Origin: Callaeas wilsoni | Lineage: Eukaryota; Chordata; Aves; Passeriformes; Callaeidae | Reading direction: 5' to 3' | Length of the DNA: 64,000 nucleotides | Assembly (NCBI GenBank): GCA_013398955.1 | Contig: VWPU01014059.1 | Span: forward strand, 558,001 to 622,000 | Part shown: piece by piece, positions 1 through 11,815 of the stretch | Position numbering within the stretch: the first letter of the stretch is position 1 | How the letters are laid out: each line of letters opens with the position of its first letter | Notes under the pieces: model-generated | Told to the model about the DNA's origin: nothing | What the model saw: only the letters and a program-made list of their open reading frames with translations | The model's database searches: none | Position numbers and translations under genes: made by a program

Positions 1-3000
1 AGGGGAAGCAAATAAACAGCTCCCATGAGATTTCTTAATAAAAACTTATAATAAAAGTCCCTTCTTCTAGATACAGTCATCAGTGACTGCTTTTCTAGCC
101 TTATGTACAAAGGGATCCTATATTTGAATTTGCTCTGAGAAATGACATTTGGCCATTCTTCATTAACCTGGCACCTCTTCAGACACTGACATTCTCTGAA
201 GGGTAGCTGGAGATTCATATCACACAGGAACCATTTTATTTGGAAGAGATTAATATTTTAGGGAACTGGAAAAAATATCTTCATGGATTAGCAATGATTA
301 TGTCATCCATTCCCCAAGAGTAATGCATGAAGCCACCACCTGACTTCTCTGCAATTTCTGCCTTCTCTTTGGCTCCTGTCTATCTTTAACTTGAAGTATT
401 ATCCTCTTACCTGGGACAAGGCTTAAAGAACAGCCTAGTTCCAATGTCCCAAACCGAATTTTAAAATACAATAAAATATAGACTGTTGAAATACTGGCTT
501 AAGAATATTTTAGTGTCTTAGTTTCCTGACAGTAACAGTAATCCACAAAAGCCCCATTCATGACCTGTCTGAATTTTGCTTTTCCTAAGGAGGGTGATAT
601 CATCTCTAAAATTTTCATAAAATAATCAGAGTTCAAAAATACTTTACCATGTCTTACTACACTTAACTACATAATGTCTTTATTTTTCCACTTTCAAGTG
701 TTGCTTACTTCACTGTAATGAATGCAGTATAGTCTTGATAAATGCATCACCATTCCCAGAAATAGTTATAGAACCTACCTAAGCTAGGACGTAACTGTTT
801 CCTCCTCCTTTTCTTGCCAAAAAAAAAAAAAAAAATTTTGAATTGAAAGAGGAGCAAAACTTGATTGAAAGAGGCTAGAGTGGTCACCGGGTAAAATGGT
901 TGATATGATTTTAGCATATTTTTTCTGGCCTTTCTTCTTACTGTTTGCCATTTGATCTTAGACACTGACCACAACTCTGAACTGTACCCATGTGCTACTC
1001 AGCTGTACTGAGATGAACTCTGTGGTAGTAGTCCCCAAGTGGAATTTCCTTCTCACACAGTAATCGCTACAAGGTTTTTACCCTTGTGGATAGAAGATTT
1101 AATGTCAAAGTGTGGCTTTCTCACATCTCCTGTTCCACAGCTAGTGATAGAATGAGAAAAAACTCAGAGGAGAAATATTGAAGCTGTGTTATTGTATGCT
1201 ATATTTAGTAATCTATAGGCTTTATATATGGATTGTAGTATAACATATTGAAAGAAAAAAAAATATCAAGAAATCATGACACCAGAATACTCTTGCAATA
1301 TTTTTCACAGATGGTTGCATAGCCATAACTACTCCTTGTGCCTCCCTAATCCACAGACTCTTCAACCAAGGTGACTAATTAAAAGGCATAACCCCTAAAT
1401 TCTCTACCTGGCCAAGTGGTGATTTAACCCTTAGGCAGCATCTCACCAATTTAGAATCAGACATGAAGATTTAATCACTGGTTAAATAAATACAGTGATC
1501 CATTGGATAAAATAAACTGTGGGAAGAAAGGTGTTTGGCTAAATAACTTATGTAAGAGCAAAGTTTCACTGTTTATATCTATCAAGAAATATTTCTGAAT
1601 TCTAAATTAGATCCCACATCCCTGATAGATGCAATTACTCCCCTCCTTGTCCCTGTGTATTTGTCTCCCTAAGAAAAAAAATAAGATTTATGTGAGGAGC
1701 GAATAGGGAGAGCTTCTCGCTCATACATTACGTGGTGCAGTTGACTGAGGTCAGGAAATGTTGTAATTTGCCATTACTATTGCACTGTGTCCTAAGACCC
1801 AGAAGTTCTTTATGCTACCCATAAGCTGCTTAAGTTTATGCATGACTTGTCCTAAAGCTTCCAGTCCCAGGAGAAATTTTCCATCAGAGCATTTTCATAC
1901 AAAACAGAAAAATTATTCTAAATTTTACCATACAGGTTTTTTTCTGCTATTTAGGATTTATAGCAAATCCCTTTGTAAAAACATTGTCACTAGCAGGAAC
2001 CTACCAAGTAAGTAATGAGCTATGTTATATTACACATCATCATAACACTGAAGGCATATATCATGCTCTGAATATTTGACTCTGCAGCAAATGTCAATGA
2101 TAGAAAATGTTCTGTGCATATTTATCACACCTAAATGTTAGATCCACTCGCTGGAAAAAGAAAAAGGTACTGTGTTTATATTTATAAATATATGCATACA
2201 TGTATGTGTGTGTGTGATATATATCCAAACCTCTTAGCAACTTCTCTAGCTATTCTAGGATTTGACAAAGAGTATGGGCTTCTTTCCTAGTTCAAAGAAA
2301 ATCATGTGGCCCTCTTGAAAATATGCTATTGCATTCACCTTCTACTCAATCCATTAAAATTCATCAGAAAATCAGGTAGATATCTGTATTTTAAAAATAC
2401 TGTTTTGCTGGAGTGGAGATTGCAATGCTGTCTGTCCTGCTTAGACTTAATTTTGGTTTTTTGTTTTTTTTTTCCACATGGCTCCTAGCCAAGAAAGCAT
2501 TTATTCAAGCCATCAAATGAGAACCTTACATTTGTACTTCATTGGAATCAGCCCTCTTGCTTTTTCCCCCTCTTTCCTTGTTTATATACTTTAAAAGCAT
2601 AATCATTTTGAATTCAAAATTCTTCACTTAAATAAGCGAATTATCGACTCATTTCTCTATTCTTGAACTGCAAAGACTTGCTCTCATCAGTGCAGAATAA
2701 ATACAAACCAGTACCACTCTTGTTCAGAAAAAAAAAAGGAAACAATCCATACCAAAGAGCAGAAAGACAAACAGAGGCTGGTTTCTCCACAGGAAAACAT
2801 AAGTTTTTGAGTGATCAGTTAACCTCCTTCTCTACCTCAGTTTTTATAAAGATGGATTAGTACTATTTTATAAAATCACAAACTCTCATACTATTCCTTT
2901 CCTGGACCACCATTTTTTGATTCATTGTTTGGCTTTTATTTGTTAGACTTCTAACACGAACTACCTGCATGAAGAGAGTTTTGCTATTTTTAGGTTCATA

Positions 3001-5144
3001 GAACTTGGAGTTGTTCAGAAATGTTCAGATATGGATATGAATAAAACATAGACAGAAAAAGCCTTGAAGTTTCAAGAGAACACAAGTGACACCTTGCCTG
3101 AATTTCTTTGAGCACTGGTCAGTGCTTATGAGTTCTGGATTTAACTCCCTGTTTGCTTCTTTACCAAAGGCTTCAAAAATTAAGAAAACCAATGAAAATT
3201 AAGATACTTGCACCTTATTTCAAAAAACAGTTACTGCAAAATTCAGCTTGAATAGAAGCATCATTTTTCTGTTTAATCTAAAACAGATTTACCTTTGAGG
3301 TAAGCCTCAAAGGAAGCTATTGAGAGGTTCATCACAGAACACCTATGCTACGGACAGCCCTGCTACACCTCTGAGTTTTGAAATATCCAGTGTCCTTCCA
3401 ATTAATGGGTTAAGACCTGAGCTGACCTCAGAGTGCCCTTAGAAAAGGCTAGTCTGAAATAAAGCAAATTTAAAGACATTTTCTTTCTAGGACATGCAGA
3501 ATCATATTCAAGCCTGAGAGAATCTTGATTAAAAGCAATGATTTTGTTAGGGAAGTCTTCATTATAAGATTTGCCTACAACTAAGAGAACTGGCTTTCAT
3601 AATGTTTTTTATATTTTTACCCTAGGAATATCTCCTTAGGGTATCATTTCAAAAAGAGAACATGACAGAAGACTTCTAAATGTGGAAGCTAAGTAAATAC
3701 TGCATAGATATGAATAATTTTGTTTATAATCATGTTGGCCTCCACAATTTATGCCATATATTTCACAAATTTTGCAGCACAGTCATTTGAATTTCAATAA
3801 AATAGGTGGGTCTGCACATGTAGATTTCATTAATTATTGTAAAGAAGGACAAAATAGCATTCTGGGGGTTGGTAATCATCCTGAAATATCAACCATGTGC
3901 TTTAGCACATCACGAAGAGTACAGTCACACCCGTGATTGATTATATGTCTGCACAAGAATTCAATTGGTAGTAATCAAGGATACCTAAAAAATGAAAATT
4001 TTACTTTAATTACTATCTTATATGCACCAGTTGCTGATGAAGAAATAGCTACAGCACTATTTAAATAGCAGAAGCCTCGCTTGCATTCATTATATCAAGG
4101 ACCATAAAGCCGAAACTTGTTATTCTGGCTCTGCAGCCAATTGTAGCTCTTCCTTTTAGTGAGATCACACACAAAGAACTAATGTCCAGTTTGTGAACTC
4201 GAGCTTCAGCAAGCAGGAAAAAATCCAGGAAATATCTTAAGTTGTTTGATTGAATTAAGAATCTACAAATTTTCTGAAGTTGTGCTTTCCATTCTGTCTC
4301 TATGTGACAGCAAGGTCATAATGAACTCTCCATTGGCTTTTTATTTCTTTTTAGCTAAGCAAATATATACTTACACTATATAGACTTACAGTACGAGACC
4401 ATATATTATTGCACACTACTGCAGTAATGTTATAGTATTGAATAAGCAATATATCCACAGATATTTGGGATACATTAATTCCTTAAATTAATTATAGCAA
4501 TATTTTCATCAAACAGCTAATAAAACATCAGGTACTCTGTACCTATTTTATAGAAATCTTTTAAAATATTTAGTGTTTTGAAAATGGTTTTACCATTTTT
4601 ATTTTTCTTCAACTATTAAAATACACTACTAATATCACCTGAAGAATATTTTTTGAGATGGGATAGAAAAAAGGAGAGAAAAAATAAGAGGAAAAATATT
4701 TTAAAAGCTTTGGAAGTGACTTGCAGTATCTCAGTATTGCTCTTTTATGTAAAGTTCTTCTAGTACCAAAGGTGTAGTCATTCTGCTTCTGGGAAAACTA
4801 TTTGTCTGTCAGGACTTCAAATGTAAAATTTGCTCTGCTAGGAAAGTAAGATTTGCCGCCAAGAAAAATAAATTGTTTGATAGGCACAAATGCAGTAAAC
4901 AAACAATTTCAGTGTTATAAAAATAAGTTTTATTGTACTGAAAAGTAATCTTTCAATTCATGAGATCTCTTTTTTGTTAGGAGATGAATAACATCTGTGA
5001 AATGTTTCAATTAAATAATGCTTGAAAATGCAAGCATTTGTTTGCATACAATAAATCATTCGCAAGTGAAAAGGTGTCTGAAAGTTGATCTAATCTTGAT
5101 TCAGCAAGTATTCTGAATAGGACTCCAGATCTCAATAAAAATAA
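1..5144. other. Unannotated AT-rich DNA, no gene recognised
   Basis: All six frames are dense in stops and I see no family motif in the short open frames. A short mixed TG/TA run lies near 2200-2226. A plausible acceptor (T-rich tract ending in TAG near 1957) faces a GTAAGT donor near 2011, but the 53-bp interval between them has no other support. The stretch could be intergenic or intronic. I see no transposable element here, although very old degraded copies could be missed by eye. Confidence 0.6.
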
Positions 5145-5201
<57 letters not shown>

Positions 5202-5202
5202 T
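5145..5202. repeat. (ATT)n microsatellite
   Basis: About 19 tandem ATT trinucleotides, essentially uninterrupted. Read on the minus strand the array gives a run of asparagine codons inside an open frame, which is a by-product of the repeat and not a protein. An uninterrupted array of this length is likely to be length-polymorphic. Confidence 0.97.
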
Positions 5203-5776
5203 AAATCCAAAATTTAGAAATGTAAACTTTGAAGAAAATTTTTTTATTTGAATATCATAAGACAAAGGGCTGGGCTGGGTTTTTTCTTTCTTTGTTTTCA
5301 TCTTCCCCACAAATTGCTGTGAACAGTGACTTCTTCTAGTTCATGTCTTCAATCAAACAATTCCTTCATGTTCTGAGTCAATGCATGAAATGATCAGTTA
5401 TGATAGTAGTATTAGAATTTTTAGCTCTGATTAAAAATGTCATTTGAAAACTAAGCTGATAATTGATAAGTATAAAATTAAACAAGTTGTCCTTAAACAA
5501 ATAGCTTTGAATTTTTACAAGAACAAAATAAATTCCACTTGTGCAGTTAACTTATTAGCTTCCCTAGTCAAAATGAATTTCCATTATCAACATCATGAAC
5601 ATGAAAATAATGCAGGTTTTAGTTTAATAACCTGTGTTTAATAACCTGTGTGAAAGTTAATGTTTCTTCTAGCAAGCTGGAGAGAAGTTTTCTGAATATG
5701 TGTTTTTCAGAGAATATATTAGAGGATTATCCTTTTCGCCTCTGCAGAAACTTTCACTTCAACTCCTAGAGGATAT
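5203..5776. other. Unannotated spacer with a small 14-bp tandem duplication
   Basis: AT-rich DNA between the (ATT)n array and the first LTR. A 14-bp unit containing AATAACCTGTG is duplicated head to tail at about 5626-5653. Nothing else is recognisable. Confidence 0.6.
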
Positions 5777-5840
5777 TGATGCCGTGTAGACGGTGACCTG
5801 GAACAGAGGCTGGACAGAGTGAAAGGATAAATGGCAGGTA

Positions 5841-5846
5841 TTTATT
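5841..5846 (-). promoter_or_regulatory. Poly(A) signal of the 5777-6220 LTR
   Basis: TTTATT on the plus strand, AATAAA on the minus strand, about 95 bp downstream of the TATA-like box. This is the expected place for the R-region poly(A) signal. Confidence 0.65.
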
Positions 5847-5936
5847 GAAAGGCCTTCACAGGGTACACCTTGGGCAGTGCAGGAGTCTCGCAGAGACTAC
5901 ACCCAGGATGGACGACAGTCACATGTTTTTCAGACA

Positions 5937-5944
5937 GATATAAG
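5937..5944 (-). promoter_or_regulatory. TATA-like box of the 5777-6220 LTR
   Basis: GATATAAG on the plus strand reads CTTATATC on the minus strand. It lies between the duplicated octamer units upstream and the AATAAA signal downstream, consistent with the LTR core promoter. Confidence 0.5.
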
Positions 5945-5952
5945 TTTTGTCT

Positions 5953-6016
5953 ATTTGCATATCAGAAGATAATTGTCCAAATTTGTTCATTTGCATATCA
6001 GAAGTTAATTGTCCAA
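5953..6016 (-). repeat. Tandem duplication in LTR U3 carrying two octamer motifs
   Basis: Two copies with a 36-bp period. About 28 bp of each unit are almost identical, with one mismatch. Each copy opens with ATTTGCAT (5953-5960 and 5989-5996), the classic octamer bound by POU-domain factors (ATGCAAAT on the other strand). Both copies lie just upstream of the minus-strand TATA-like box, where retroviral enhancer duplications usually sit. Binding is inferred only. Confidence 0.8.
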
Positions 6017-6220
6017 TTACAGCTTCAGGCAGTGGAACCCCATTCTCTTAGTTTGCTCCCCCCAACTCACTTTTGTTTACATTTCTTGGGGCCTGAGACA
6101 GTGAGGTGTCCTTAATTCTGAGGGCTAGAGAGGAATTGTTGTGTCTGACCAAAATGGGAAAAGCAGTTGCTAACACTCTATATGGATTTCAGTTATACAC
6201 TAAAGAATTGCAGGATTACA

Positions 6221-9200
6221 AATATATGAAAATATAAACGCTAAAATCCTAAGCCATCAATATCAAGATATTCACCTAAAAAATTTATTGAAAATGAGTG
6301 ATAGAAATCTGCATGAGGGAGATAGGTCTGTGTGCCTAGAGCAACTCTTCCCTTGATCTTCCCCCTTCTGTATACATACAGAAGGAACTGAAACCTCGTT
6401 TCAGTTTTGGTTTCCCTGTTTTCATCTGTCCTTTTAATAAAACTCTCAGGCCCTGCCTATGTAAAGAAGTGGCAACAGAGTAAATGTGACAGGAACCGTA
6501 TAAATTTGGTTACTAAAATGTGAACTTCTGGCTTAAAGCAGAGTAGACTGCTAACATGCTGAATACAGAGATTAGAATTTTAAGCTCTTGATGAAATCAT
6601 ATCTGTAAAGAGCTTTAAAAAAAAAGAAACTTTTTATAGTGGGTTCTAATGTTGCTTTTCAAATAAAAATGTAGGTATGAATTATCATTTGCATAATGCG
6701 CATGAATCAAATCCAAAACCATGTACTTTTTATGTTACTGATCCAAGTATTTTTAATTATAAACAAAACACCTACGTATTTTCATCAAGTCCCCTAAAAT
6801 GCTGTCTTAGGGATATATTATGCTGCATATGCTCTCATAATAATGTGTATACCAAAAGCAATATAAAAATGGAGAGAAATGTCAGCTGTGCAAAACAGGT
6901 CTTAATTCATGCTTCATTTCTACCTTTAATACCCAGAGAGCTAAATTATGAAGAAATACTGGAGAGAAACTTGGTGTCCATTCCTGCAAATGTATCCCTG
7001 AATCCGATCCTCTCTATGAACCTTTTCATAAACACACAGTACCCAAAATGCATGCTATAAACCATAGAATTAATTTTACTGCTGAGAAGTCAGTGTTCCT
7101 TTCCATTCAAAAACTTAAGATGCTAGAAAAACCACATAAGATCATTAGTTTTGTGAAGTATCAAAGCGTTAGCAAAAAAAAACCATCACAAATGTTTGAT
7201 TTCAGCTGAATACCAGAAAAAGCTTCTAAAAGGCATAAAATAGACAAAAAACCCCCAAACCAAACCGAAACAAAAAGCTTCAGAAATCAAATATATTGCT
7301 TTTAGTTATAAGAATTTTAGAATAGCGTGTAGCTCCATTTTTGAAATTTGAGATCAGAACTAGAAAAAAAAAGCCACACAAAAAAGAAAATAATTATAGA
7401 TAACTTTATATCACATATGCTCTGCAGTGAATCTTCAAAGGAAATAGCGACAAGCTATTTGGGAAATAGGCATTATCTATATTTGATGTCTTAGAATGAC
7501 GGTGGCACCTGTCTTGATCTCCTGTAGTCTGACAGAACAGTAACTCTCTTCATTGACCCTTACCCTTGTCTTTACAAGGTACTCTTCTATTGGCACGTAA
7601 GAGCAAACACTCCTATTTAAGCTCAGCAAGCATATTTTGGTTCACAAAGAACACTGTACCAACATTCTAGTCAAGACAGAGCTAAATTATGTCATGCTTC
7701 CACCTTTCAATTCCAACCTCTTCAATAACAGAACTACACAGGCACATAAAAGCAATTAGCTGTGGTTTTGACGACTGGCACAAACCTGTTGTGATTGCAA
7801 AAACTCTATGGTGAAATGAGTCTTGGGTCATTCCAAGGGGATAGCAGGGGTCAGTCAAGCCTCTTTGCTTTGAAAAGGCAATCCAGTTAATCACACATTT
7901 TGGCTAAACTTGGTTTTACTGTATAGAACATCAGAACATAAAATTAGAAAGCTCCTCTATGATATAAAAAGATGGTAGCTATCCCAAATAGGATGAGTGA
8001 TGGCCCTTGTTAGCATCATAATAATAAAAATAATAATTTAAAAGTCACATACTTAAAATAGTTAAAGCGTCACATTAGGAAAAAAAAAGTAGTCAGTAAT
8101 TATTCACGAATGCCTCAGAGATTTAAGTAGAAGTTTAGCCTCTCATTTAAATTTCGGTTGATCTAGACAAATCTTATGACCGCACTAAGAAGGGGAAAAC
8201 ATACCTCTGCTGAGAATTTTCATTTGAAATAGTTTACAGATAAAATGGGAAAACCCTATTGAATTCAATTACCCAAATAAAGCAAAACATATATAGAAAA
8301 CATGTTCAAGTCATATGAAGAAGCAAAAAGCATCCATAATACATGTTTAGATATTATGCTCGCAATACCTCAGAATGACAAAAAAGAAGAAATTATCAAT
8401 ATAAATATAATAGATATACACATGTACCTTTTAATGTTGCTTAATACGTATCCTCAACTCTCTGAATCCATCTGTCATTGCTGTAAAAGGCATACTATTA
8501 TACTAGGAATGTGAATGTTACTTAACAGAGATAAGAACCCTATTATTCCTTTGATTCCTATTGCAAATAAGCTCAGGCCATGAATTATATGCATCTCTGT
8601 CCTCACAGAAGTTCTTTTGCAGGGTCCTCAAAATTATTCTGTAGTTCTGCTAGAGAAATTTAAGTAAGATAGTGATTGATCTTACATGTTTACTCTAAAG
8701 GTTTAAATTACATAGGCTTCATAAGATTTTTTGCTAGGGATATTTTGAAAATTTTTATGTCTTCTACCAACAGCTTTCTGATAATATAGCCCATGATAGT
8801 ATTTTTGAGTAGAGATTGAATCTTAGCCGTGAAGTGATTGAAGAAATTCTTTATTTATATACACAATTAAAAGACCCGTTCTTAGCCAAGGACATTATTT
8901 TCTTTATACCTGTCACTGAGTGAATTTTGGAAATGCTTCTGTACACAAAATGGTGTCAGACTTTCATTTAAAGTTTATTGATTTGGGAAAACTTGCGTAA
9001 ACTTGTACCTCACAGAGGTGTGAAAAGCCTTTAAGTGATGTAATGGCTATAGTTTGATGTTTTCTTCAGATTCCTGCTTTTAAAACAAGCAGTGCTGACT
9101 AAAGAAATGTTCTGAACAGATGTTTGTAACTGAAGTGACATTGGTATTACTGCAGTTTATAATACAGTACGTCTTTGAACCTCTTTAAGAGAGTATATTA

Positions 9201-9885
9201 TTCAGGAGCCAGTATTTATTGGCAATATTTATGTCCAGCTTACAATGAGGGCCTTTATAGTACTGTATGTTTCAGTAAGTTCGTAGTTCAGTAACACATG
9301 GATAAGCCTTCTGATTTGAATGAATTCTCTGTTTGCCTTCTAATAATTTCTTCCCAGTTAAATAAGTTGAACAAACTGTGTGCAAGTATAACAAAAAAAG
9401 GTAAGACTTTGTCTTCAGAAAAAGAGCTGCTACCTGCTCTAAATCAAGGGCAATTTTTGGAACAAATATATTTGGTTTGATTTGTCAGTTGGTTGGTGTT
9501 GGGGGGAGGGCTTTTATTGTGAACATTCATGCAGATCTGCAAATAAACCATTTAGCTCTTCAAGGTATCTTCAGAAGTAAACTGTAGAAAATTCTACCAG
9601 CTTTTTTACATTTCCACTGTCTAAACAAAAAGTGCAGTCCAGATGTTCCTGATGCACAGGTCCTTTACTAAAAATTTACTATGTAACAAGAGAGGAAATA
9701 TGATCCAATGGATATATAAAAGACACACTGGTTTAGAGTCTTGCCCGTTTACAACCTTTCTCTGATGTTGCACGGTGGCTTTAGCTCAGACTGTGGAAGA
9801 GCTTAATGTGGATATTCCAAATTGTTTGAATTTACAAAGCTTAATTAGATATCTGCAAACAGTAGATCAGGTGTTTATGTATTTT
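6221..9885. other. Unannotated AT-rich DNA
   Basis: No recognisable gene or repeat. The 127-codon open frame at 6677-7060 has no domain, repeat or localisation signal I recognise and its composition fits the AT-rich background. A strong-looking acceptor near 9357 and a GTAAGA donor at 9401 bracket 43 bp, which is weak evidence on its own. Confidence 0.6.
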
Positions 9886-10152
9886 TCATAGAATAATAAA
9901 ATGGTTTGGATTGGAAGGAACCTTAAAGATCATCTAGTTCCACCTCCTCTACCATGAGCAGGGACAATTTCTACTAGACCAAGTTGCTTAGAGCCCCATC
10001 CAGCTTGGCCTTGAACACTTCCAGTGGTGAGGCATCCATAACTTCTCTGGGAAACCTGTTCCAGTGCCTCACCACCCTCATGGTAAAGAATTTCTTCCTA
10101 ATGCCTAATCTAAACACACTATCTTTCAGTTCAAAGCCATTCCCCCTTTATC

Positions 10153-10555
10153 GGAAGCGGAGGGAGACAAGTACAGCCTATGATGGTCGACAAGCCTCAG
10201 TTTATTGCTCATAATGCATACATTTTATAAGAAACTTAATAGGCTCATGCATATTGCAAAACTAAAGCTCAGGATTGGTTAGTACTCTAAAGATCAGCAC
10301 CTCCCAGACCTGCATTCCTGCGGTTAGGGCTTCAACATTCTTTTCGTTTTTCTCCTCGTTTCCCATGCTGATATTGTAACTCCTTGCTGTTATCCTCCTT
10401 TCGTTCTGTCCCTACTTTTGCATCCTGTTCTTGTATAACTTTACTCTCAAGAACATGCTGGCTTTGTGCTTTGCTACACTTGCACAAGCTCGATGTCGCT
10501 ACCATAGCCCCTTTCACTGAGCCAGGCTTGCGCCAGGCTCTCCACACCCCTTGTC
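10153..10555 (-). mobile_element. Solo LTR inserted into the CR1
   Basis: A 403-bp block interrupts otherwise continuous CR1 sequence and is bracketed by identical TTATC pentamers (10148-10152 and 10556-10560), a plausible 5-bp target-site duplication. CR1 itself has similar bases here, so the exact ends may be off by a few bases, and I could not place clean TG...CA termini. On the minus strand it has CCAAT (rc of 10274-10278), TATAAAA (rc of about 10223-10229) and AATAAA (rc of 10201-10206) in correct LTR order with a short R. There are no internal retroviral genes, so it is a solo LTR. The compact TATA-to-poly(A) spacing suggests an ERVK or alpharetrovirus-like LTR; the family is not certain. 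Confidence 0.8.
10201..10278 (-). promoter_or_regulatory. LTR core promoter and poly(A) signals (CCAAT, TATA, AATAAA)
   Basis: Reading the minus strand: CCAAT within ACCAATCC at 10274-10278, TATAAAA at about 10223-10229 some 45 bp downstream, then AATAAA at 10201-10206 about 17 bp further. The order and compact spacing match a retroviral U3/R junction. Activity is not shown. Confidence 0.6.
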
Positions 10556-11815
10556 TTATCATTATATGCCCTTGTAAAATGTCCCTCTCCAGCTCTCTTG
10601 TAGGTCCCCTTTAGCTCAAAGGCTCATATAAGGTCTCCCTGGAGACTTCTCCAGGCTGAACAACCCCAACTCTCTCAGTCTGTCTTCATAAGAGGTGCTC
10701 CAGCTCTCTGATCACCTTCACAGCCCTCTTGTGGACTTCCTTCAACGTATCCACATCCTTCTCCTGTATGAGGCACCAGAGCTGGATGCAGCACTGCAGG
10801 TGGGGTCTCACCAGAGCAGGGAAGAGGCACAGAATCCCCTCCCTTGCTCTGCTGGCCACACTGCTTTGGATGCAGCCTGAGATAAAATTGGCTTTCCGAG
10901 CTGTGAGCACACATTGCCAAGTCAAGATGAGGTTCTCATTCACCAACACACTCAAGTTCTCCTCAGGATGTTCTCAATCTATTCTCTGACCAGCCTGTGT
11001 TTGTGCTTGGCATTGCCCTGACCCAACTGCAGCATCTTGCACTTGGCCTTGTTGAACTTCTTGAGGTTCACCCAGGCCCACCTGTCGAGCCTGATATGGT
11101 CCCTGGTGGAGCCATGTTGGCTGTCATTATTCACCTCATTTTCTACACACATAGATTCAAGGAGGATCTGCTCCATGATCTTGTCAGGCACTGAGGTGAG
11201 ACTGACTGGCCTGTAATTCCTTAGGCCTTCCTTATTTCCTTTCTTAAAAGTGTGGGTTATGCTTCCCCTTTTCCAGTCGATGGAAACTTCACCAGACTGC
11301 AAGGACTTCTCAAATATGCAGATAGTGGCTTTTCCCCTTCCTCTGCCAGTTCTCTCAGGACCTTCAGATGCCTCTTACCAGGTTCCAAGGACTTGTACAT
11401 CTCCAGGTTCCTTGGATGGTCTCAGAGCAGATCCTCTCCTACAACAGATGGTCCTTCATTGTCCCAGTCCTTGGTTTTGCTTTCTGCAGCTTGGGTGGTG
11501 TGGCAGGAACACTTACTGGTGAAGACTGAGGTAAAAAATGTTGTTGAGCACCTCAGCTTTCTCCCTCTTCTGGGTAACCAGATCTCCCATTTTCTTTTGA
11601 GAGGGCCTATATTCTCCCTAGTCTTTTTATCACCAGCATACCTATAGAACCTTTTCTTATTGCCCTTGATGTCCCAGACCAGATTTAATTCTATCAGAGT
11701 TTTAGCTTTCCTGACCTGATCTCTGGCTATTTGGGTAATCTCTCTGTATTCCTGTTGGACTTCCTGTCCTTGCTTCCACCTCCTGTAAGTTTCCAAATTT
11801 TGGAGCATTTAAGTG

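Larger units (their letters stand above)
5777..6220 (-). mobile_element. Solo LTR of an avian endogenous retrovirus
   Basis: A 444-bp block that starts TG and ends CA on the plus strand, as LTR termini do on either strand. On the minus strand it has LTR order: a U3 with duplicated enhancer-like units (5953-6016), a TATA-like box (5937-5944), and an AATAAA poly(A) signal (5841-5846) close to the U5 end. The flanking pentamers GATAT (5772-5776) and AATAT (6221-6225) agree at 4 of 5 positions and could be a decayed target-site duplication. The sequence resembles LTRs I know from songbird genomes, but I cannot name the family with certainty. No gag, pol or env lies next to it, so it is a solo LTR left by recombination. 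The open frame at 5870-6115 is antisense to the element and is not a gene. Confidence 0.75.
9974..11808 (-). pseudogene. CR1 ORF2 (reverse transcriptase) remnant
   Basis: The remnant spans several frames on the minus strand. The most 5' part (11422-11808) is the charged linker before RT. The next part (10979-11302) has the RT landmark NYRPVSLTSVPDKIMEQ, then SQHGSTR, then jumps directly to RLDRWAWVNLKKFNKAKC. Intact CR1 carries about 130 residues between these points, including the motif with paired catalytic aspartates, so roughly 0.4 kb has been deleted. Further C-terminal sequence (10686-10955) includes CIQSSVASRAREG and ALVRPHL. The family's typical C-terminus, ending ALSNLV and a TAG stop, is still readable at 9974-9976. 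The frame is shifted between 11302 and 11422. In life ORF2 encodes endonuclease and reverse transcriptase for target-primed insertion; this copy cannot. Confidence 0.93.
9886..11815 (-). mobile_element. CR1 LINE, 5'-truncated, internally deleted, split by an LTR
   Basis: The left end matches the avian CR1 3' terminus (degenerate copies of the ATTCTATG-type end near 9886-9895), followed by an 88-bp 3' UTR and the end of ORF2. CR1 similarity runs from 9886 to 10152, is broken by an unrelated LTR (10153-10555), and resumes at 10561, reaching the linker between the endonuclease and RT domains near 11808. The endonuclease, ORF1 and 5' UTR are absent, the usual result of incomplete target-primed reverse transcription. 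CR1 normally makes no clear target-site duplication and none is seen. The copy is inactive: frameshifts, internal deletion and LTR insertion. Confidence 0.95.

Noticed and set aside
5007..5210. Poly-asparagine minus-strand frame
   Set aside because: Translation of the (ATT)n microsatellite.
9358..9400. Exon-like interval between a strong acceptor and GTAAGA
   Set aside because: 43 bp with no conservation evidence. It and the similar interval at 26979-27039 show how often plausible splice pairs occur here by chance.
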